Below, in pieces: positions 9,741 to 18,607 of a DNA stretch of 64,000 nucleotides (within the stretch, counting starts at the first letter, position 1; each line of letters starts with the position of its first letter). The notes under the pieces are model-generated. The model saw only the letters and a list, made by a program, of their open reading frames with translations, was not told where the DNA came from and made no database searches. Source of the DNA: Mycolicibacterium senegalense (GTDB lineage: Bacteria > Actinomycetota > Actinomycetes > Mycobacteriales > Mycobacteriaceae); contig NZ_CP081000.1 in the NCBI RefSeq assembly GCF_019645875.1, positions 1,922,001-1,986,000 on the forward strand, in the 5' to 3' direction. Both the position numbers and the translations under genes were made by a program.

Positions 9741-10505
9741 TCACTTCGGCGGAAAGCGCAACGCCCCATCGAGACGAATGATCTCGCCGTTCAGGTAGTC
9801 GTTCTCGATGATGCTCTGCGCCAGCTGGGCGTACTCGACCGAGCGGCCCATGCGCTTGGGGAACGGCACCTGCGGGCCCCAGTACTGCTCGAGCTGATCG
9901 GCGGCCTTGCCGTAGGCGGGGGTGTTGATGGTGCCGGGGGCAATGGTGCAGACGCGGATCCCCAGCGGTGACAGGTCGCGCGCGGCGACGAGAGTCATGC
10001 CGAGCACACCGCCCTTGGCCGCCGAGTAGGGCAGCTGGCCGATCTGGCCCTCGTATCCGGCGATCGAAGCCGTGTTGACGATGACGCCGCGGCCGCCTTC
10101 TTCGGCGGGCTCGGTCTTGGCGATCGCCGCAGCCGACAGGCGCATCACATTGAACACCGCAGTCAGGTAGAACTCGATGGTCTTCTTGAACCCGTCGAGG
10201 TCGAGCGGGGAGCCGTCCTTGCCGACCAGCCGGCCGCCGGCAGCGGGGCCGCCGTGGGTGTCCACCGAGATTCGCAGCGGGGCAAGGGCTTCGGCCTCGG
10301 CGATGGCGGCCAGCACTGACTCCTCGGAGGTGGCGTCGGTGGGCACGTAGCGCACACCCAGCTCTTTCTCCAGCTTGGCGCCCTTCTCGTCGGCCAGGTC
10401 CGCAACGACCACCTTGGCGCCCGCAGCCTGTAGGCGGCGGACGGTCGCTTCACCCAGGCCGCCCGCACCGCCGACGACGATCGCGGAACTACCGGCGATT
10501 TGCAT
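9741..10505 (-). CDS. SDR, 3-hydroxyacyl-CoA dehydrogenase-like (HSD10-type)
   Basis: A 254-aa SDR. The glycine motif is GGAGGLG (about 12-18), followed by an NTASIAGYEGQIGQLPYSAAKGG stretch carrying the Ser and the Tyr-x3-Lys (YSAAK). The pattern resembles type II 3-hydroxyacyl-CoA dehydrogenases, which oxidise 3-hydroxyacyl-CoA with NAD. An unusual feature is the THGG where most SDRs have NNAG. The ATG at 10505 is preceded by AAGGGGA. It is transcribed divergently from the thiolase across a perfect operator (10543-10557), so it probably supplies the third beta-oxidation step. Confidence 0.85.
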   Translation of the reverse strand: MQIAGSSAIVVGGAGGLGEATVRRLQAAGAKVVVADLADEKGAKLEKELGVRYVPTDATSEESVLAAIAEAEALAPLRISVDTHGGPAAGGRLVGKDGSPLDLDGFKKTIEFYLTAVFNVMRLSAAAIAKTEPAEEGGRGVIVNTASIAGYEGQIGQLPYSAAKGGVLGMTLVAARDLSPLGIRVCTIAPGTINTPAYGKAADQLEQYWGPQVPFPKRMGRSVEYAQLAQSIIENDYLNGEIIRLDGALRFPPK

Positions 10506-10542
10506 ACGGTTCCCCTTCTTGCAACTCAGACTCTCTGGCTGC

Positions 10543-10557
10543 GAGAATAACATTCTC
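10543..10557. promoter_or_regulatory. Operator palindrome GAGAAT-AAC-ATTCTC
   Basis: A perfect copy centred between the divergent SDR (start 10505) and thiolase (start 10585). It is identical, including the spacer, to the site at 15105. Confidence 0.78.
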
Positions 10558-10584
10558 TTACCGGGTAAACCAGGGAGCAGATCA

Positions 10585-11745
10585 ATGCCTGAAGCCGTCA
10601 TCGTGTCCGCGCTGCGTACCCCAATCGGCACCGCCAAGAAGGGAACCTTGCGCGATACCGATGCCTATGCGTTGGCTGACCACGTGGTGCGTGCCGCGGT
10701 CGACGACCTCGCCGGACACGGCACCATTCCGGTCGACGACGTGATCCTCGGCGAGGGCCTCTACGGCGGCGGTGTCGTCGCCCGCCATGCCGCGATCACC
10801 GCCGGCCTCACCACGGTCCCCGGTGCTTCAGTCAATCGACACTGCGCAGCCGGCCAGGCCGCGGTGCAGAGCGCCGCCGCCGGCATCCGGGCCGGAATGG
10901 ACCGGTTGGTCCTGGCCGGCGGGGTCAACTCGGCCTCGACCTCACCGCGGTTCATCCGCGCGGCCAGCAGCGCCAAGGACGCCGAATGGGTGAACTGGTT
11001 CCCGCCCACCCATCCGGACACCCCGGATGCGCCGAACATGGACATGTCGATCACGGTCGGCTGGAACGCGGCGGTGAAGGCCGGGGTGAGCCGCGAGGAG
11101 ATGGACCGGTGGGCCTTGGGCTCGCACCTCAAGGCCGTCGCCGCGATCGACGAGGGTCGGTTCAAGGAGGAGATCGTCCCCGTTCCGACCCCGCACGGGC
11201 TGTTCGACACCGACGAGCATCCGCGCCGAGACACCACGCTGGAAAAGCTGGCCGCGCTCAAGCCGCTGCATCCCGAGATCGACGGCTTCTCCATCACCGC
11301 CGGCAATGCCTGTGGCGCCAACGACGCGGCCGCCGTGCTCGCCGTCGCCAGTGACAAGCTCGGGCTGCCGGCCCTGGCCACCATCAAGTCCTGGGCCTCG
11401 GTGGGGGTCGACCCGGCTTCCACGGGGCTGGCGCCGGTGGAGGCGATCACCAAAGCCCTTGGCCGGGCTGGTCTCTCGCTGTCGGATGTGGACCTGTTCG
11501 AGATCAACGAGGCGTTTGCGTCGATGTGCGTGGCCACCATCAAGCTGCTCGACATCGACCCGGAGATCGTCAACGTCAGCGGCAGCGGGTGCTCGCTGGG
11601 GCATCCGGTGGCGGCAACCGGGGCGCGCATGCTGGCCACCATGGTGCATGAGTTGCGCCGACGCGGCGGCGGGATCGGGGTGGCCGCGATGTGCGCGGGC
11701 GGCGGCATGGGCTCGGCGACGGTCATCGAGGTGGCATCGCCGTAG
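10585..11745 (+). CDS. Thiolase (acetyl-CoA acyltransferase)
   Basis: A 386-aa degradative or biosynthetic thiolase. The nucleophilic Cys is in VNRHCAAGQA (near residue 82), with later NEAFA, GHPVAATGAR and the second catalytic Cys in CAGGGMGSA. The HCAAG sequence is slightly unusual beside the common xCGSG/xCASG. It would cleave a 3-oxoacyl-CoA with CoA. ATG 10585 follows GGGAG. The next gene, the B12-mutase chaperone, begins within its stop codon, which links the thiolytic product to the mutase. Confidence 0.92.
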   Translation: MPEAVIVSALRTPIGTAKKGTLRDTDAYALADHVVRAAVDDLAGHGTIPVDDVILGEGLYGGGVVARHAAITAGLTTVPGASVNRHCAAGQAAVQSAAAGIRAGMDRLVLAGGVNSASTSPRFIRAASSAKDAEWVNWFPPTHPDTPDAPNMDMSITVGWNAAVKAGVSREEMDRWALGSHLKAVAAIDEGRFKEEIVPVPTPHGLFDTDEHPRRDTTLEKLAALKPLHPEIDGFSITAGNACGANDAAAVLAVASDKLGLPALATIKSWASVGVDPASTGLAPVEAITKALGRAGLSLSDVDLFEINEAFASMCVATIKLLDIDPEIVNVSGSGCSLGHPVAATGARMLATMVHELRRRGGGIGVAAMCAGGGMGSATVIEVASP

Positions 11746-12635
11746 TGTCGATCGCGATGACGAAGCACAACATCGAAGAACTGATCACCGCGGCCCGCGG
11801 TCGATCCCAGCGTGCCGTCGGCCGGTTGTTGAGTCTGGTCGAAAGTGAGCGCCGCGACGAGGTTCTCGCGGTGCTCGGTCCGGCCGCGCCACGCGTCATC
11901 GGGATCACCGGGCCACCTGGGGCAGGCAAGTCGACGACGGTCGGCGCGCTGGTGGGTGCGTACCGCGAGCGCGGTCTGCGGGTCGCCGTGCTGGCGGTGG
12001 ATCCGTCGTCCCCGTACAGCGGCGGCGCGCTGCTGGGTGACCGGATCCGGATGGCCGCCCACATCAACGATCCCGACGTCCTGATCCGGTCCGTGGCCAC
12101 CCGAGGCCACTTGGGTGGATTGGCTGCTGCGGTACCGGCGGCGATCCGGCTGCTGGCCGCGCTGTCGTATGACCTGATCGTGTTGGAGACGGTCGGGGTG
12201 GGGCAATCCGAGATCGAGATCGCCGCAATCGCCGACCCGACCGTGGTCATCCTCAACCCCGGTGCCGGCGACGCCGTCCAGGCCGCCAAGGCCGGGCTGC
12301 TGGAGGTCGCCGATCTGGTGGTGGTGAACAAGGCCGACCGCGAAGGTGCCGATCAGACCGCCCGTGACCTGCGGGCCGAGGCCAGTGTTCCGGTACTCAA
12401 ACTCGTTGCGGCCCAAGGCGAGGGACTGGCCGAGCTGGTGGAGGCCATCGACGCCCACCATCGGGCCGACACGGCTGACCGCCGCAGCGCCCGGGCGCGG
12501 ACGCAGATCCTGTCACTGGCGCAGACCTTGTTGCGCAATCACGGTGAGTTGGATGGGCTCGCCGCCGCGGTGGCCGACGGCACCACCGACCCGTACAGTG
12601 CGGCCGCGAAATTGATCGCGGGCTCAGCCGGGTAG
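11745..12635 (+). CDS. meaB: MeaB-type GTPase, B12-mutase chaperone
   Basis: A 296-aa G3E-family P-loop GTPase (MeaB/ArgK). Walker A is GPPGAGKS, an Asp-containing switch follows (AVDPSSPYSGGALLGDRIRM), then ETVGVGQSE and the guanine-specificity motif NKAD. Family members load and protect adenosylcobalamin in acyl-CoA mutases. GTG 11745 overlaps the thiolase stop by 1 bp; ATG 11757 is also possible. Its likely client is the split mutase encoded at 134-2121, 10 kb away, whose promoter carries a weaker form of the same operator. Confidence 0.93.
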   Translation: MSIAMTKHNIEELITAARGRSQRAVGRLLSLVESERRDEVLAVLGPAAPRVIGITGPPGAGKSTTVGALVGAYRERGLRVAVLAVDPSSPYSGGALLGDRIRMAAHINDPDVLIRSVATRGHLGGLAAAVPAAIRLLAALSYDLIVLETVGVGQSEIEIAAIADPTVVILNPGAGDAVQAAKAGLLEVADLVVVNKADREGADQTARDLRAEASVPVLKLVAAQGEGLAELVEAIDAHHRADTADRRSARARTQILSLAQTLLRNHGELDGLAAAVADGTTDPYSAAAKLIAGSAG

Positions 12636-12646
12636 CTCGTGACCCG

Positions 12647-14272
12647 TCAACTCACCGACTTCCCCGTCGCCGCCGCATAGCCGCTTCGGTAGCCGAACAC
12701 CATCGCCGGGCCGAGGGTGCCGCCGGCTCCGCCGTAGGCTTTCCCGGTCACTCCACCCATGGCATTGCCTGCGGCGAACAAGCCGGGGATCGGGCTGCCC
12801 GTGACGTGCAGGACACGGCCGTCGCGGTCGGTGCGGGGACCGCCCTTGGTGCCCATCGCGCCGATCTTGACGGGTACGGCGTAGAACGGCGCGGTGTCGA
12901 GCGGGCCCAGGGTCTGGAGTGCCGGGGTGGGCGCCGAATTGTCGCCCCAGTACCCGTCGTACGCACTCGACCCGCGACCGAAGTCCGGGTCCACCTCACG
13001 GGAGACGTTGTCGTTCCAGCGATTCAGGGTTTCGGCCAGGCCAGCGGCGTCGATGCCGGTCTTGGCGCCCAGCTCGGCCAGGCTGGCCGATTCGCAGAAC
13101 CAGTCCGGCACTGCGTCGCCCGGCTCCACACCGAGGAAGCCATAGCGCTGCAGGTGCACGGAGTCGAACACGATCCAGGCCGGATCGTTGGCATAGCCGG
13201 TCCTTGGGTCGAGATACTGAAAGGCGCCTGCCATCGAGTTGTACTCGCCGGCCTCGTTGAGGAAGCGTTTGCCGGCACGGTTGACGATGACGCTGCGCGG
13301 ACGGGTACGTTCCAGCCGGACGCTGCGGCTGCGCGGATGACCGTCGATGGTGTCGCCGGGTATCTGCACGATCGGAACCCACCACGCTTCACCCATGTTT
13401 GCCAGGTCGGCGCCGTGGGCCATGGCCATCCGCAGGCCGTCGCCGGTGTTGTTCGGCGGTGACACGGCACCGCGCATCGGCCCGCGCAGGTAGGCCTCGA
13501 CCAGCGTGGCGTCCCATTCGAATCCGCCGGTGGCCAGGACGACACCGCTGCGGGCCCGCACGGTCACGTTGGTGCCGTCCACACTGAGGCGCACCCCGGT
13601 GATACCGGTGTCATCGCTGATCAGCTCGATCGCCCGGGCCTCGGTGACCGGCTGGATGCCGCGATCGAGCAGGCCGCGCAGCAGACCGGCGATCAGCGCG
13701 GTACCGGCGACACACAGGTCGGCATCGGGATCGTCGTACCCGGCGTGAATCCGCGCCCGGGTTTCGGCGTCGATGCCGACGTTGCTGAAATCGGCTGGGA
13801 AGGAGGTGATCCGGTCCTTCCAGGCGCCGAGCCTGGCCAGATCCACCGGCCCGGCGCTCAGCGAACGACCGCCGCCGGGCCGCCCGCCGGGGAGTTCGGG
13901 CTTGTAGTCCGGAAAGCCCTCGGCTACGGCGAATCGCAACCCACTGTTTTCCTCGACGAAGTCGAGCATCGCCGGGCCGGTCCGCACGAAGGTGTCGACC
14001 AGATCGGCGTCCATGTAGCCCAGCGACTGGGCCTGCAGATAATCGATCGCGTCCGAGACCGGTAGCGGCCCGTCGGCGCTGCGGTCGTGGGCCGGGATCC
14101 ACACGATGCCGCCGGAGACGGCGGTGGTGCCGCCGACAGTCGGTGCCTTCTCGTAGATCGCGACCGATGCGCCGTTGACCGACGCGGTCAGGGCCGCGGT
14201 GAGACCGGCGCCGCCGCTGCCCAGTACGACGACGTCGACCTCGTCGTCCCAATCGAATTCGGTACGGGTCAC
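12647..14272 (-). CDS. FAD-binding dehydrogenase, KstD-like
   Basis: A 541-aa flavoprotein of the fumarate reductase/3-ketosteroid delta1-dehydrogenase superfamily. The dinucleotide motif GSGGAG is at 18-23, then EKAPTVGGTTAVSGG, and the C terminus has KAYGGAGGTLGPAMVFGY, where the Tyr-x3-Gly arrangement matches active-site residues of KstD. It probably introduces a ring or alpha,beta double bond next to a ketone. GTG start with AAAGGGA upstream. It is encoded 12 bp downstream of the IclR regulator and is a paralogue of the flavoprotein at 18604. A steroid substrate is not proven. Confidence 0.87.
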   Translation of the reverse strand: MTRTEFDWDDEVDVVVLGSGGAGLTAALTASVNGASVAIYEKAPTVGGTTAVSGGIVWIPAHDRSADGPLPVSDAIDYLQAQSLGYMDADLVDTFVRTGPAMLDFVEENSGLRFAVAEGFPDYKPELPGGRPGGGRSLSAGPVDLARLGAWKDRITSFPADFSNVGIDAETRARIHAGYDDPDADLCVAGTALIAGLLRGLLDRGIQPVTEARAIELISDDTGITGVRLSVDGTNVTVRARSGVVLATGGFEWDATLVEAYLRGPMRGAVSPPNNTGDGLRMAMAHGADLANMGEAWWVPIVQIPGDTIDGHPRSRSVRLERTRPRSVIVNRAGKRFLNEAGEYNSMAGAFQYLDPRTGYANDPAWIVFDSVHLQRYGFLGVEPGDAVPDWFCESASLAELGAKTGIDAAGLAETLNRWNDNVSREVDPDFGRGSSAYDGYWGDNSAPTPALQTLGPLDTAPFYAVPVKIGAMGTKGGPRTDRDGRVLHVTGSPIPGLFAAGNAMGGVTGKAYGGAGGTLGPAMVFGYRSGYAAATGKSVS

Positions 14273-14284
14273 TGTCTTTCCCTT

Positions 14285-15010
14285 TCAGTACAGGATGGCC
14301 GATAGTTCGTTTGCCGCCCGGACCACCGCGTCCTTGCCGCCCAGCACGACGTCTTCGCGGTGCGAGATGAGATTGATGCAGGTGGGCGGTGAGGCCAGAC
14401 GCCGGCGCACGGGAACCGCCAGGCCATAGGTGTCGGGTTCGATCTCGCCGTGGGTGATCACCCAACCCTGTTCACGGGTTTGGCGGACCAGCTCGCGTTC
14501 GCCGGGACGCGGCGGCATGCTCGCCAGTAAGGCCACCCCGGCCGCACCGCGGTCCAGGGGGTGACGGCTGCCCTCGTGAAAAGACAGTTGGTAGAACACC
14601 TGCGTCGGCACGATGACCGCCACCGCCACCTGTTGGTCGCCTTCGGCCACCAGCAGGGAGACGGTGCTGCCGAGTTCGTCGGCCAGTGCGCGCAGGGTCG
14701 GGACGCTGAGCGCCCGCATGTTGTTGTCGAAGGACGCGCCGAGCGCGGCCAGTCCTGCACCGGGCCGGTAGCGGCCGTCCTCACCCTTTGTCACATAACG
14801 GAACTGGCTCAGCGTGGCCAGCAACCGGTAGGCGATCGTGCGATGGGCCCCGACGTGGTCGGCGACCTGCTGAACGGTGAGACCGGCCGGCGCCGCGGCA
14901 ATGGCGGCCAGCGCGCTCAAACCCCTTGCCAGCGTTTGTGATCCGGGCGCACCGGTGGGAGTGCCATCGGGCTTCGATTGTGTCTGCGGCTGGCTTGCCT
15001 TGGCCGCCAT
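14285..15010 (-). CDS. IclR-family transcriptional regulator
   Basis: A 241-aa regulator. The N-terminal winged helix-turn-helix is at about 27-85 (LARGLSALAAIAAAPAGLTVQQVADH), and the C-terminal effector-binding domain spans about 95-235. A disordered Gln/Pro-rich leader precedes the HTH. The strong ribosome site GGAGGGG lies before ATG 15010. It is divergent from the mhp-like operon and co-transcribed with the KstD-like gene. IclR proteins commonly control aromatic catabolism such as mhp or pca, so the 15.1-kb operon is the likely target in addition to the GAGAAT-site regulator. Confidence 0.88.
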   Translation of the reverse strand: MAAKASQPQTQSKPDGTPTGAPGSQTLARGLSALAAIAAAPAGLTVQQVADHVGAHRTIAYRLLATLSQFRYVTKGEDGRYRPGAGLAALGASFDNNMRALSVPTLRALADELGSTVSLLVAEGDQQVAVAVIVPTQVFYQLSFHEGSRHPLDRGAAGVALLASMPPRPGERELVRQTREQGWVITHGEIEPDTYGLAVPVRRRLASPPTCINLISHREDVVLGGKDAVVRAANELSAILY

Positions 15011-15040
15011 AGCGCCCCTCCTTGACAGATAGCACCCCGA

Positions 15041-15067
15041 GAGTGATGCTCTGATAATAATGCACTC
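15041..15067. promoter_or_regulatory. Inverted repeat, possible IclR site
   Basis: GAGTG (15041-15045) and CACTC (15063-15067) form an inverted repeat with a 17-bp spacer just upstream of the IclR gene and before the mhp-like operon. IclR binding is only inferred from position. Confidence 0.3.
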
Positions 15068-15104
15068 AGATGTGCGCTATATGAGCAAAGTGCTTACAAA
15101 TTTG

Positions 15105-15119
15105 GAGAATAACATTCTC
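15105..15119. promoter_or_regulatory. Operator palindrome GAGAAT-AAC-ATTCTC
   Basis: A perfect copy 21 bp before the first gene of the mhp-like operon. It likely covers the core promoter or transcription start of that operon. Confidence 0.78.
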
Positions 15120-15140
15120 GCTACCTCCGGAGAGGGGACC

Positions 15141-16055
15141 ATGACAAGCACTGCCGCCGGGCCGGCATCCGGATCCGTCTCGGCCACCGAACACGAAAGC
15201 GTCTGGGCTGACCTGCAGGGCGTGGCGTTCTCGCAGGGCTACCTCGATGTGGGTGGCATCCGCACCCGCTACCTGCATGCCGGTGATCCGCAGCTGCCCG
15301 CGCTGGTACTGCTGCACGGGTCCGGCGGGCATGCCGAGGCCTACGTGCGCAATCTGGAATCCCATGCCGAGCACTTCTCGACCTGGTCGATCGACATGCT
15401 CGGGCACGGCTACACCGACAAGCCGGGCCATCCGCTGGAGGTCGCGCACTACGTCGATCACCTGATCGGCTTCCTCGACACGATCGGCGCGCAACGCGCC
15501 CACATCTCGGGGGAATCGCTGGGCGGCTGGGTGGCCGCGCGGGCTGCCGCCGATCACTCGGACCGGGTGGACCGGCTGGTGCTCAACACCGCCGGCGGTT
15601 CGCAGGCCGACCCCGAGGTGATGAAGCGGATCATCACGCTGTCGATGGCAGCCGCGGAGAACCCCAGCTGGGAGACTGTGCAGGCCCGGATCAAGTGGCT
15701 GATGGCCGATAAGTCGAAGGATTACGACGACATCGTGGCGAGCCGCCAGGCGGTCTACCGCCAGCCCGGTTTCGTCGCCGCGATGAGCGACATCATGGCG
15801 CTGCAAGATCCCGAGATCCGCGCACGGAACCTGCTGGGACCCAAGGAGTACGGATCGATCACCGCGCCGACATTGGTGTTGTGGACGAGCGATGACCCGA
15901 CCGCCGACGTCAGCGAGGGCCGGCGGATCGCGTCGATGATTCCCGGCGCCCGGTTCGAGGTGATGCCGGATTGCGGGCACTGGCCGCAGTACGAAGACCC
16001 TGAGACGTTCAACCGCCTGCACCTGGACTTCCTGTTGGGGCGCGACCGTGGCTGA
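15141..16055 (+). CDS. Alpha/beta hydrolase, MhpC/HsaD-like meta-cleavage product hydrolase
   Basis: A 304-aa alpha/beta hydrolase. The oxyanion region is [12 protein letters not shown], the nucleophile elbow is GESLGG with Ser126, the acid Asp is probably in [11 protein letters not shown], and the catalytic His is in [10 protein letters not shown] near the C terminus. The [11 protein letters not shown] segment is typical of C-C bond hydrolases for meta-cleavage products. ATG 15141 follows GGAGAGGGG. As first gene of an operon with MhpA- and MhpB-like enzymes, it most likely hydrolyses the ring-cleaved dienoate; a second candidate hydrolase lies at 24135. Confidence 0.82.
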   Translation: MTSTAAGPASGSVSATEHESVWADLQGVAFSQGYLDVGGIRTRYLHAGDPQLPALVLLHGSGGHAEAYVRNLESHAEHFSTWSIDMLGHGYTDKPGHPLEVAHYVDHLIGFLDTIGAQRAHISGESLGGWVAARAAADHSDRVDRLVLNTAGGSQADPEVMKRIITLSMAAAENPSWETVQARIKWLMADKSKDYDDIVASRQAVYRQPGFVAAMSDIMALQDPEIRARNLLGPKEYGSITAPTLVLWTSDDPTADVSEGRRIASMIPGARFEVMPDCGHWPQYEDPETFNRLHLDFLLGRDRG

Positions 16056-17727
16056 CGACGTCGATGTCGTGATCGTCGGTGCCGGGCCGGTCGGCCTGAC
16101 CCTGGCGAATGTGCTTGGTATCCAGGGCGTCCGGACACTGGTGGTGGAGGAGCGTGACACCCTCATCGACTATCCCCGCGGGGTCGGGCTCGATGACGAA
16201 TCGCTGCGCACCTTCCAGTCGATCGGTCTGGTCGAGGCGATCCTCCCGCACACGGTGCCCAACCAGATCCTTCGGTTCTACGACGGCAATCGCCGGCTGC
16301 TGGCCGAAATGGCGCCTCCCGACGCACGATTCGGCTGGCCCAAGCGCAACGGTTTCGTCCAGCCCCTCGTCGATGCACAACTTCTGGCCGGGCTGGACCG
16401 ATTCGAACATGTTCAGGTGGCTTGGGGCCGCCGCATGGAGTCGGCGGTGGAGACCGCTGATGCGGTGACGGTCGAGTTCGGGCCTGACGTACCCGCGGTG
16501 CGGGCGCGCTACGTGGTGGGATGCGACGGCGGGCGCAGCGCCACCCGTCATTTGATGGGAGTGTCGTTCGACGGCACCACGTCTTCGACCCGATGGGTGG
16601 TGGTCGACCTGGCCAATGACCCGCTGGGACACCCGAACAGCGAGGTCGGCGCGGACCCGGACCGGCCGTATGCCTCGATCTCGATCGCGCACGGCATCCG
16701 CCGGTTCGAGTTCATGATCCACGCCGACGAAACCGATGAGCAGGCTGAAGATCCCGAGTTCGTGGCCCGGCTGCTGGCCCCGTTCGTGCCGCACCCGGAC
16801 AAGGTCGACGTGATCCGGCGCCGGGTCTACACCCACCATTCCCGCATCGCCGGCAACTTCCGCAAGGGCCGGTTCCTACTGGCCGGCGACGCCGCGCATC
16901 TGATGCCGGTATGGCAGGGCCAGGGCTACAACAGCGGCATTCGCGACGCGGCGAACCTCGGCTGGAAGCTGGCCGCGGTAGTCAACGGCCAGGCCGGCGA
17001 CGCACTGCTGGACAGCTACGACACCGAGCGCCGCAAGCATGCCCGAGCCATGATCGACCTGTCCACGTTGGTGGGTCGGGTGATATCCCCGACCAACCGC
17101 AAGATCGCGGTCCTGCGGGACAAACTGATTCGCGGTGCTTCAGTGGTCCCGGCGCTCAAGCGCTATGTGCTGGAGATGCGGTTCAAGCCCATGCCGCGCT
17201 ATGACCAGGGCGCGGTCTACCACTCGAAGGCGCCGACGCCGGACGCCCCCGCGGGCACGTTGTTCATCCAGCCGCGGGTCGACACCCGCGAGCAGTCGAA
17301 CGTGCTGCTCGACGACGTGATCGGGCTGAACTTCGCGGTGCTGTGCTGGAACAACAATCCGCGCGCGTTACTCGGTGAGCAAGCGTATGCGCGCTGGAAA
17401 GCACTGGGGGCGAAGTTCATTGCGGCCCGGCCCCAGACTCAGCTGTTCTGGACCGGACACGACGCCGACCACGATGACGGCTCTGTGGTGATCGTCGGCG
17501 ACCGCACCGGTGCCCTGAAATCCTGGTTCGACGTGCACGCCGAATCCGTGCTGGTGCTGCGCCCGGATCGCTGCATCGCCGGGGCCGACATCGCTCAGCG
17601 TGCCCCGGAACTGAGCGAGGCTCTGTTCGACGTCCTTCATGTGGTGGAAGGAGGTGCCAACGGTGCCAGTAGCCCTGTGCTGTATGTCCCACAGCCCACT
17701 GCTGAATCTTCCGGGACCGTCGGCTGA
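16048..17727 (+). CDS. mhpA: FAD-dependent aromatic hydroxylase, MhpA-like
   Basis: A 559-aa single-component flavin monooxygenase, the same length as E. coli 3-(3-hydroxyphenyl)propionate hydroxylase. It has GAGPVG (about 10-15), the DG motif in [12 protein letters not shown], and the FAD-binding GD motif in [20 protein letters not shown], plus a C-terminal thioredoxin-like extension. It would ortho-hydroxylate a phenol to a catechol with NAD(P)H and O2, making the substrate for the next gene's product. GTG 16048 overlaps the hydrolase gene by 8 bp. Substrate identity with E. coli MhpA is not assured. Confidence 0.87.
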   Translation: MADDVDVVIVGAGPVGLTLANVLGIQGVRTLVVEERDTLIDYPRGVGLDDESLRTFQSIGLVEAILPHTVPNQILRFYDGNRRLLAEMAPPDARFGWPKRNGFVQPLVDAQLLAGLDRFEHVQVAWGRRMESAVETADAVTVEFGPDVPAVRARYVVGCDGGRSATRHLMGVSFDGTTSSTRWVVVDLANDPLGHPNSEVGADPDRPYASISIAHGIRRFEFMIHADETDEQAEDPEFVARLLAPFVPHPDKVDVIRRRVYTHHSRIAGNFRKGRFLLAGDAAHLMPVWQGQGYNSGIRDAANLGWKLAAVVNGQAGDALLDSYDTERRKHARAMIDLSTLVGRVISPTNRKIAVLRDKLIRGASVVPALKRYVLEMRFKPMPRYDQGAVYHSKAPTPDAPAGTLFIQPRVDTREQSNVLLDDVIGLNFAVLCWNNNPRALLGEQAYARWKALGAKFIAARPQTQLFWTGHDADHDDGSVVIVGDRTGALKSWFDVHAESVLVLRPDRCIAGADIAQRAPELSEALFDVLHVVEGGANGASSPVLYVPQPTAESSGTVG

Positions 17728-18607
17728 GCTCCTCGGCGAGATCAGAGCGGCGGTCGGTCGGGCGCGGGAGTTCGTCGCCGACTACGACCCCGAGCTGGTC
17801 GTCACGTTCTCGCCCGACCACTACAACGGATTCTTCTATCGACTGATGCCCCCGTTCTGCATCGGCACCGCCGCCTCCGGAGTGGGGGACTACGGGACGT
17901 ACGACGGTGCGCTCGACGTCGCCGGTGACATCGCCCAGGAGTGCGCACAGGCGGTGTGGGAGTCCGGCGTGGACGTCGCGATCTCCACCAGCATGGACGT
18001 CGACCACGGCACCGTGCAGCCGCTGCAGGAGTTGTTCGGCGAGGCGACCGCACGGCCCATCGTGCCGATCTTCATCAATTCTGTTGCCACCCCGCTGGGC
18101 CCGCTGTCGCGGTCCCGCGCTCTCGGGGCGGCGGTCGGTGCCTACCTGGCCACCCTCGACAAACGGGTATTGGTTCTGGGTTCTGGTGGGCTGTCGCATG
18201 ACCCGCCGGTGCCGACGCTGGCCACCGCGCCGCCGGCGGCGCTGGACCGCATCGTGCACGGGGTGCCGATGACGGCCGAGCAGCGCATGGCCCGGCAGAC
18301 CGCGGTAAGCCAGGCCGCGCACGACTTCGCCCACGGTGACAGTCCGCTGCGGCCACTGAACCCCGAATGGGACCACAGCCTGCTGGAGATCCTCGACCAG
18401 GGCCGGCTCGCTGAACTGGACGGCTGGTCCAACACTTTCATCGCCGGTGAAGGAGGCAACTCGGCCCACGAGATCCGTACCTGGGTGGCCGCCTTCGCAG
18501 CGCTGGCAGCCAACGGCCCGTATCGGTCGGAGAACCACTTCTACCGGGCGGCACCGGAATTGATCGCAGGATTCGCAATCAGGACGGCGGTAGGAATCTC
18601 AGCATGA
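17663..18607 (+). CDS. mhpB: Class III extradiol dioxygenase, MhpB-like
   Basis: A 314-aa LigB-type non-haem Fe(II) dioxygenase, the same length as E. coli MhpB and alignable along its whole length. [35 protein letters not shown] and [15 protein letters not shown] carry the conserved His residues. It cleaves a catechol meta to the hydroxyls; MhpB acts on 2,3-dihydroxyphenylpropionate. GTG 17663 was chosen because GGAAGGAGG lies just upstream and the N terminus then matches MhpB. It overlaps mhpA by 65 bp and the next gene by 4 bp. No mhpD/E/F-type genes occur in the window. Confidence 0.93.
   Translation: MPVALCCMSHSPLLNLPGPSAELLGEIRAAVGRAREFVADYDPELVVTFSPDHYNGFFYRLMPPFCIGTAASGVGDYGTYDGALDVAGDIAQECAQAVWESGVDVAISTSMDVDHGTVQPLQELFGEATARPIVPIFINSVATPLGPLSRSRALGAAVGAYLATLDKRVLVLGSGGLSHDPPVPTLATAPPAALDRIVHGVPMTAEQRMARQTAVSQAAHDFAHGDSPLRPLNPEWDHSLLEILDQGRLAELDGWSNTFIAGEGGNSAHEIRTWVAAFAALAANGPYRSENHFYRAAPELIAGFAIRTAVGISA

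Noticed and set aside
10761-12461. Long minus-strand reading frame opposite thiolase and meaB
   Set aside because: No motif, and both plus-strand genes show complete family signatures.
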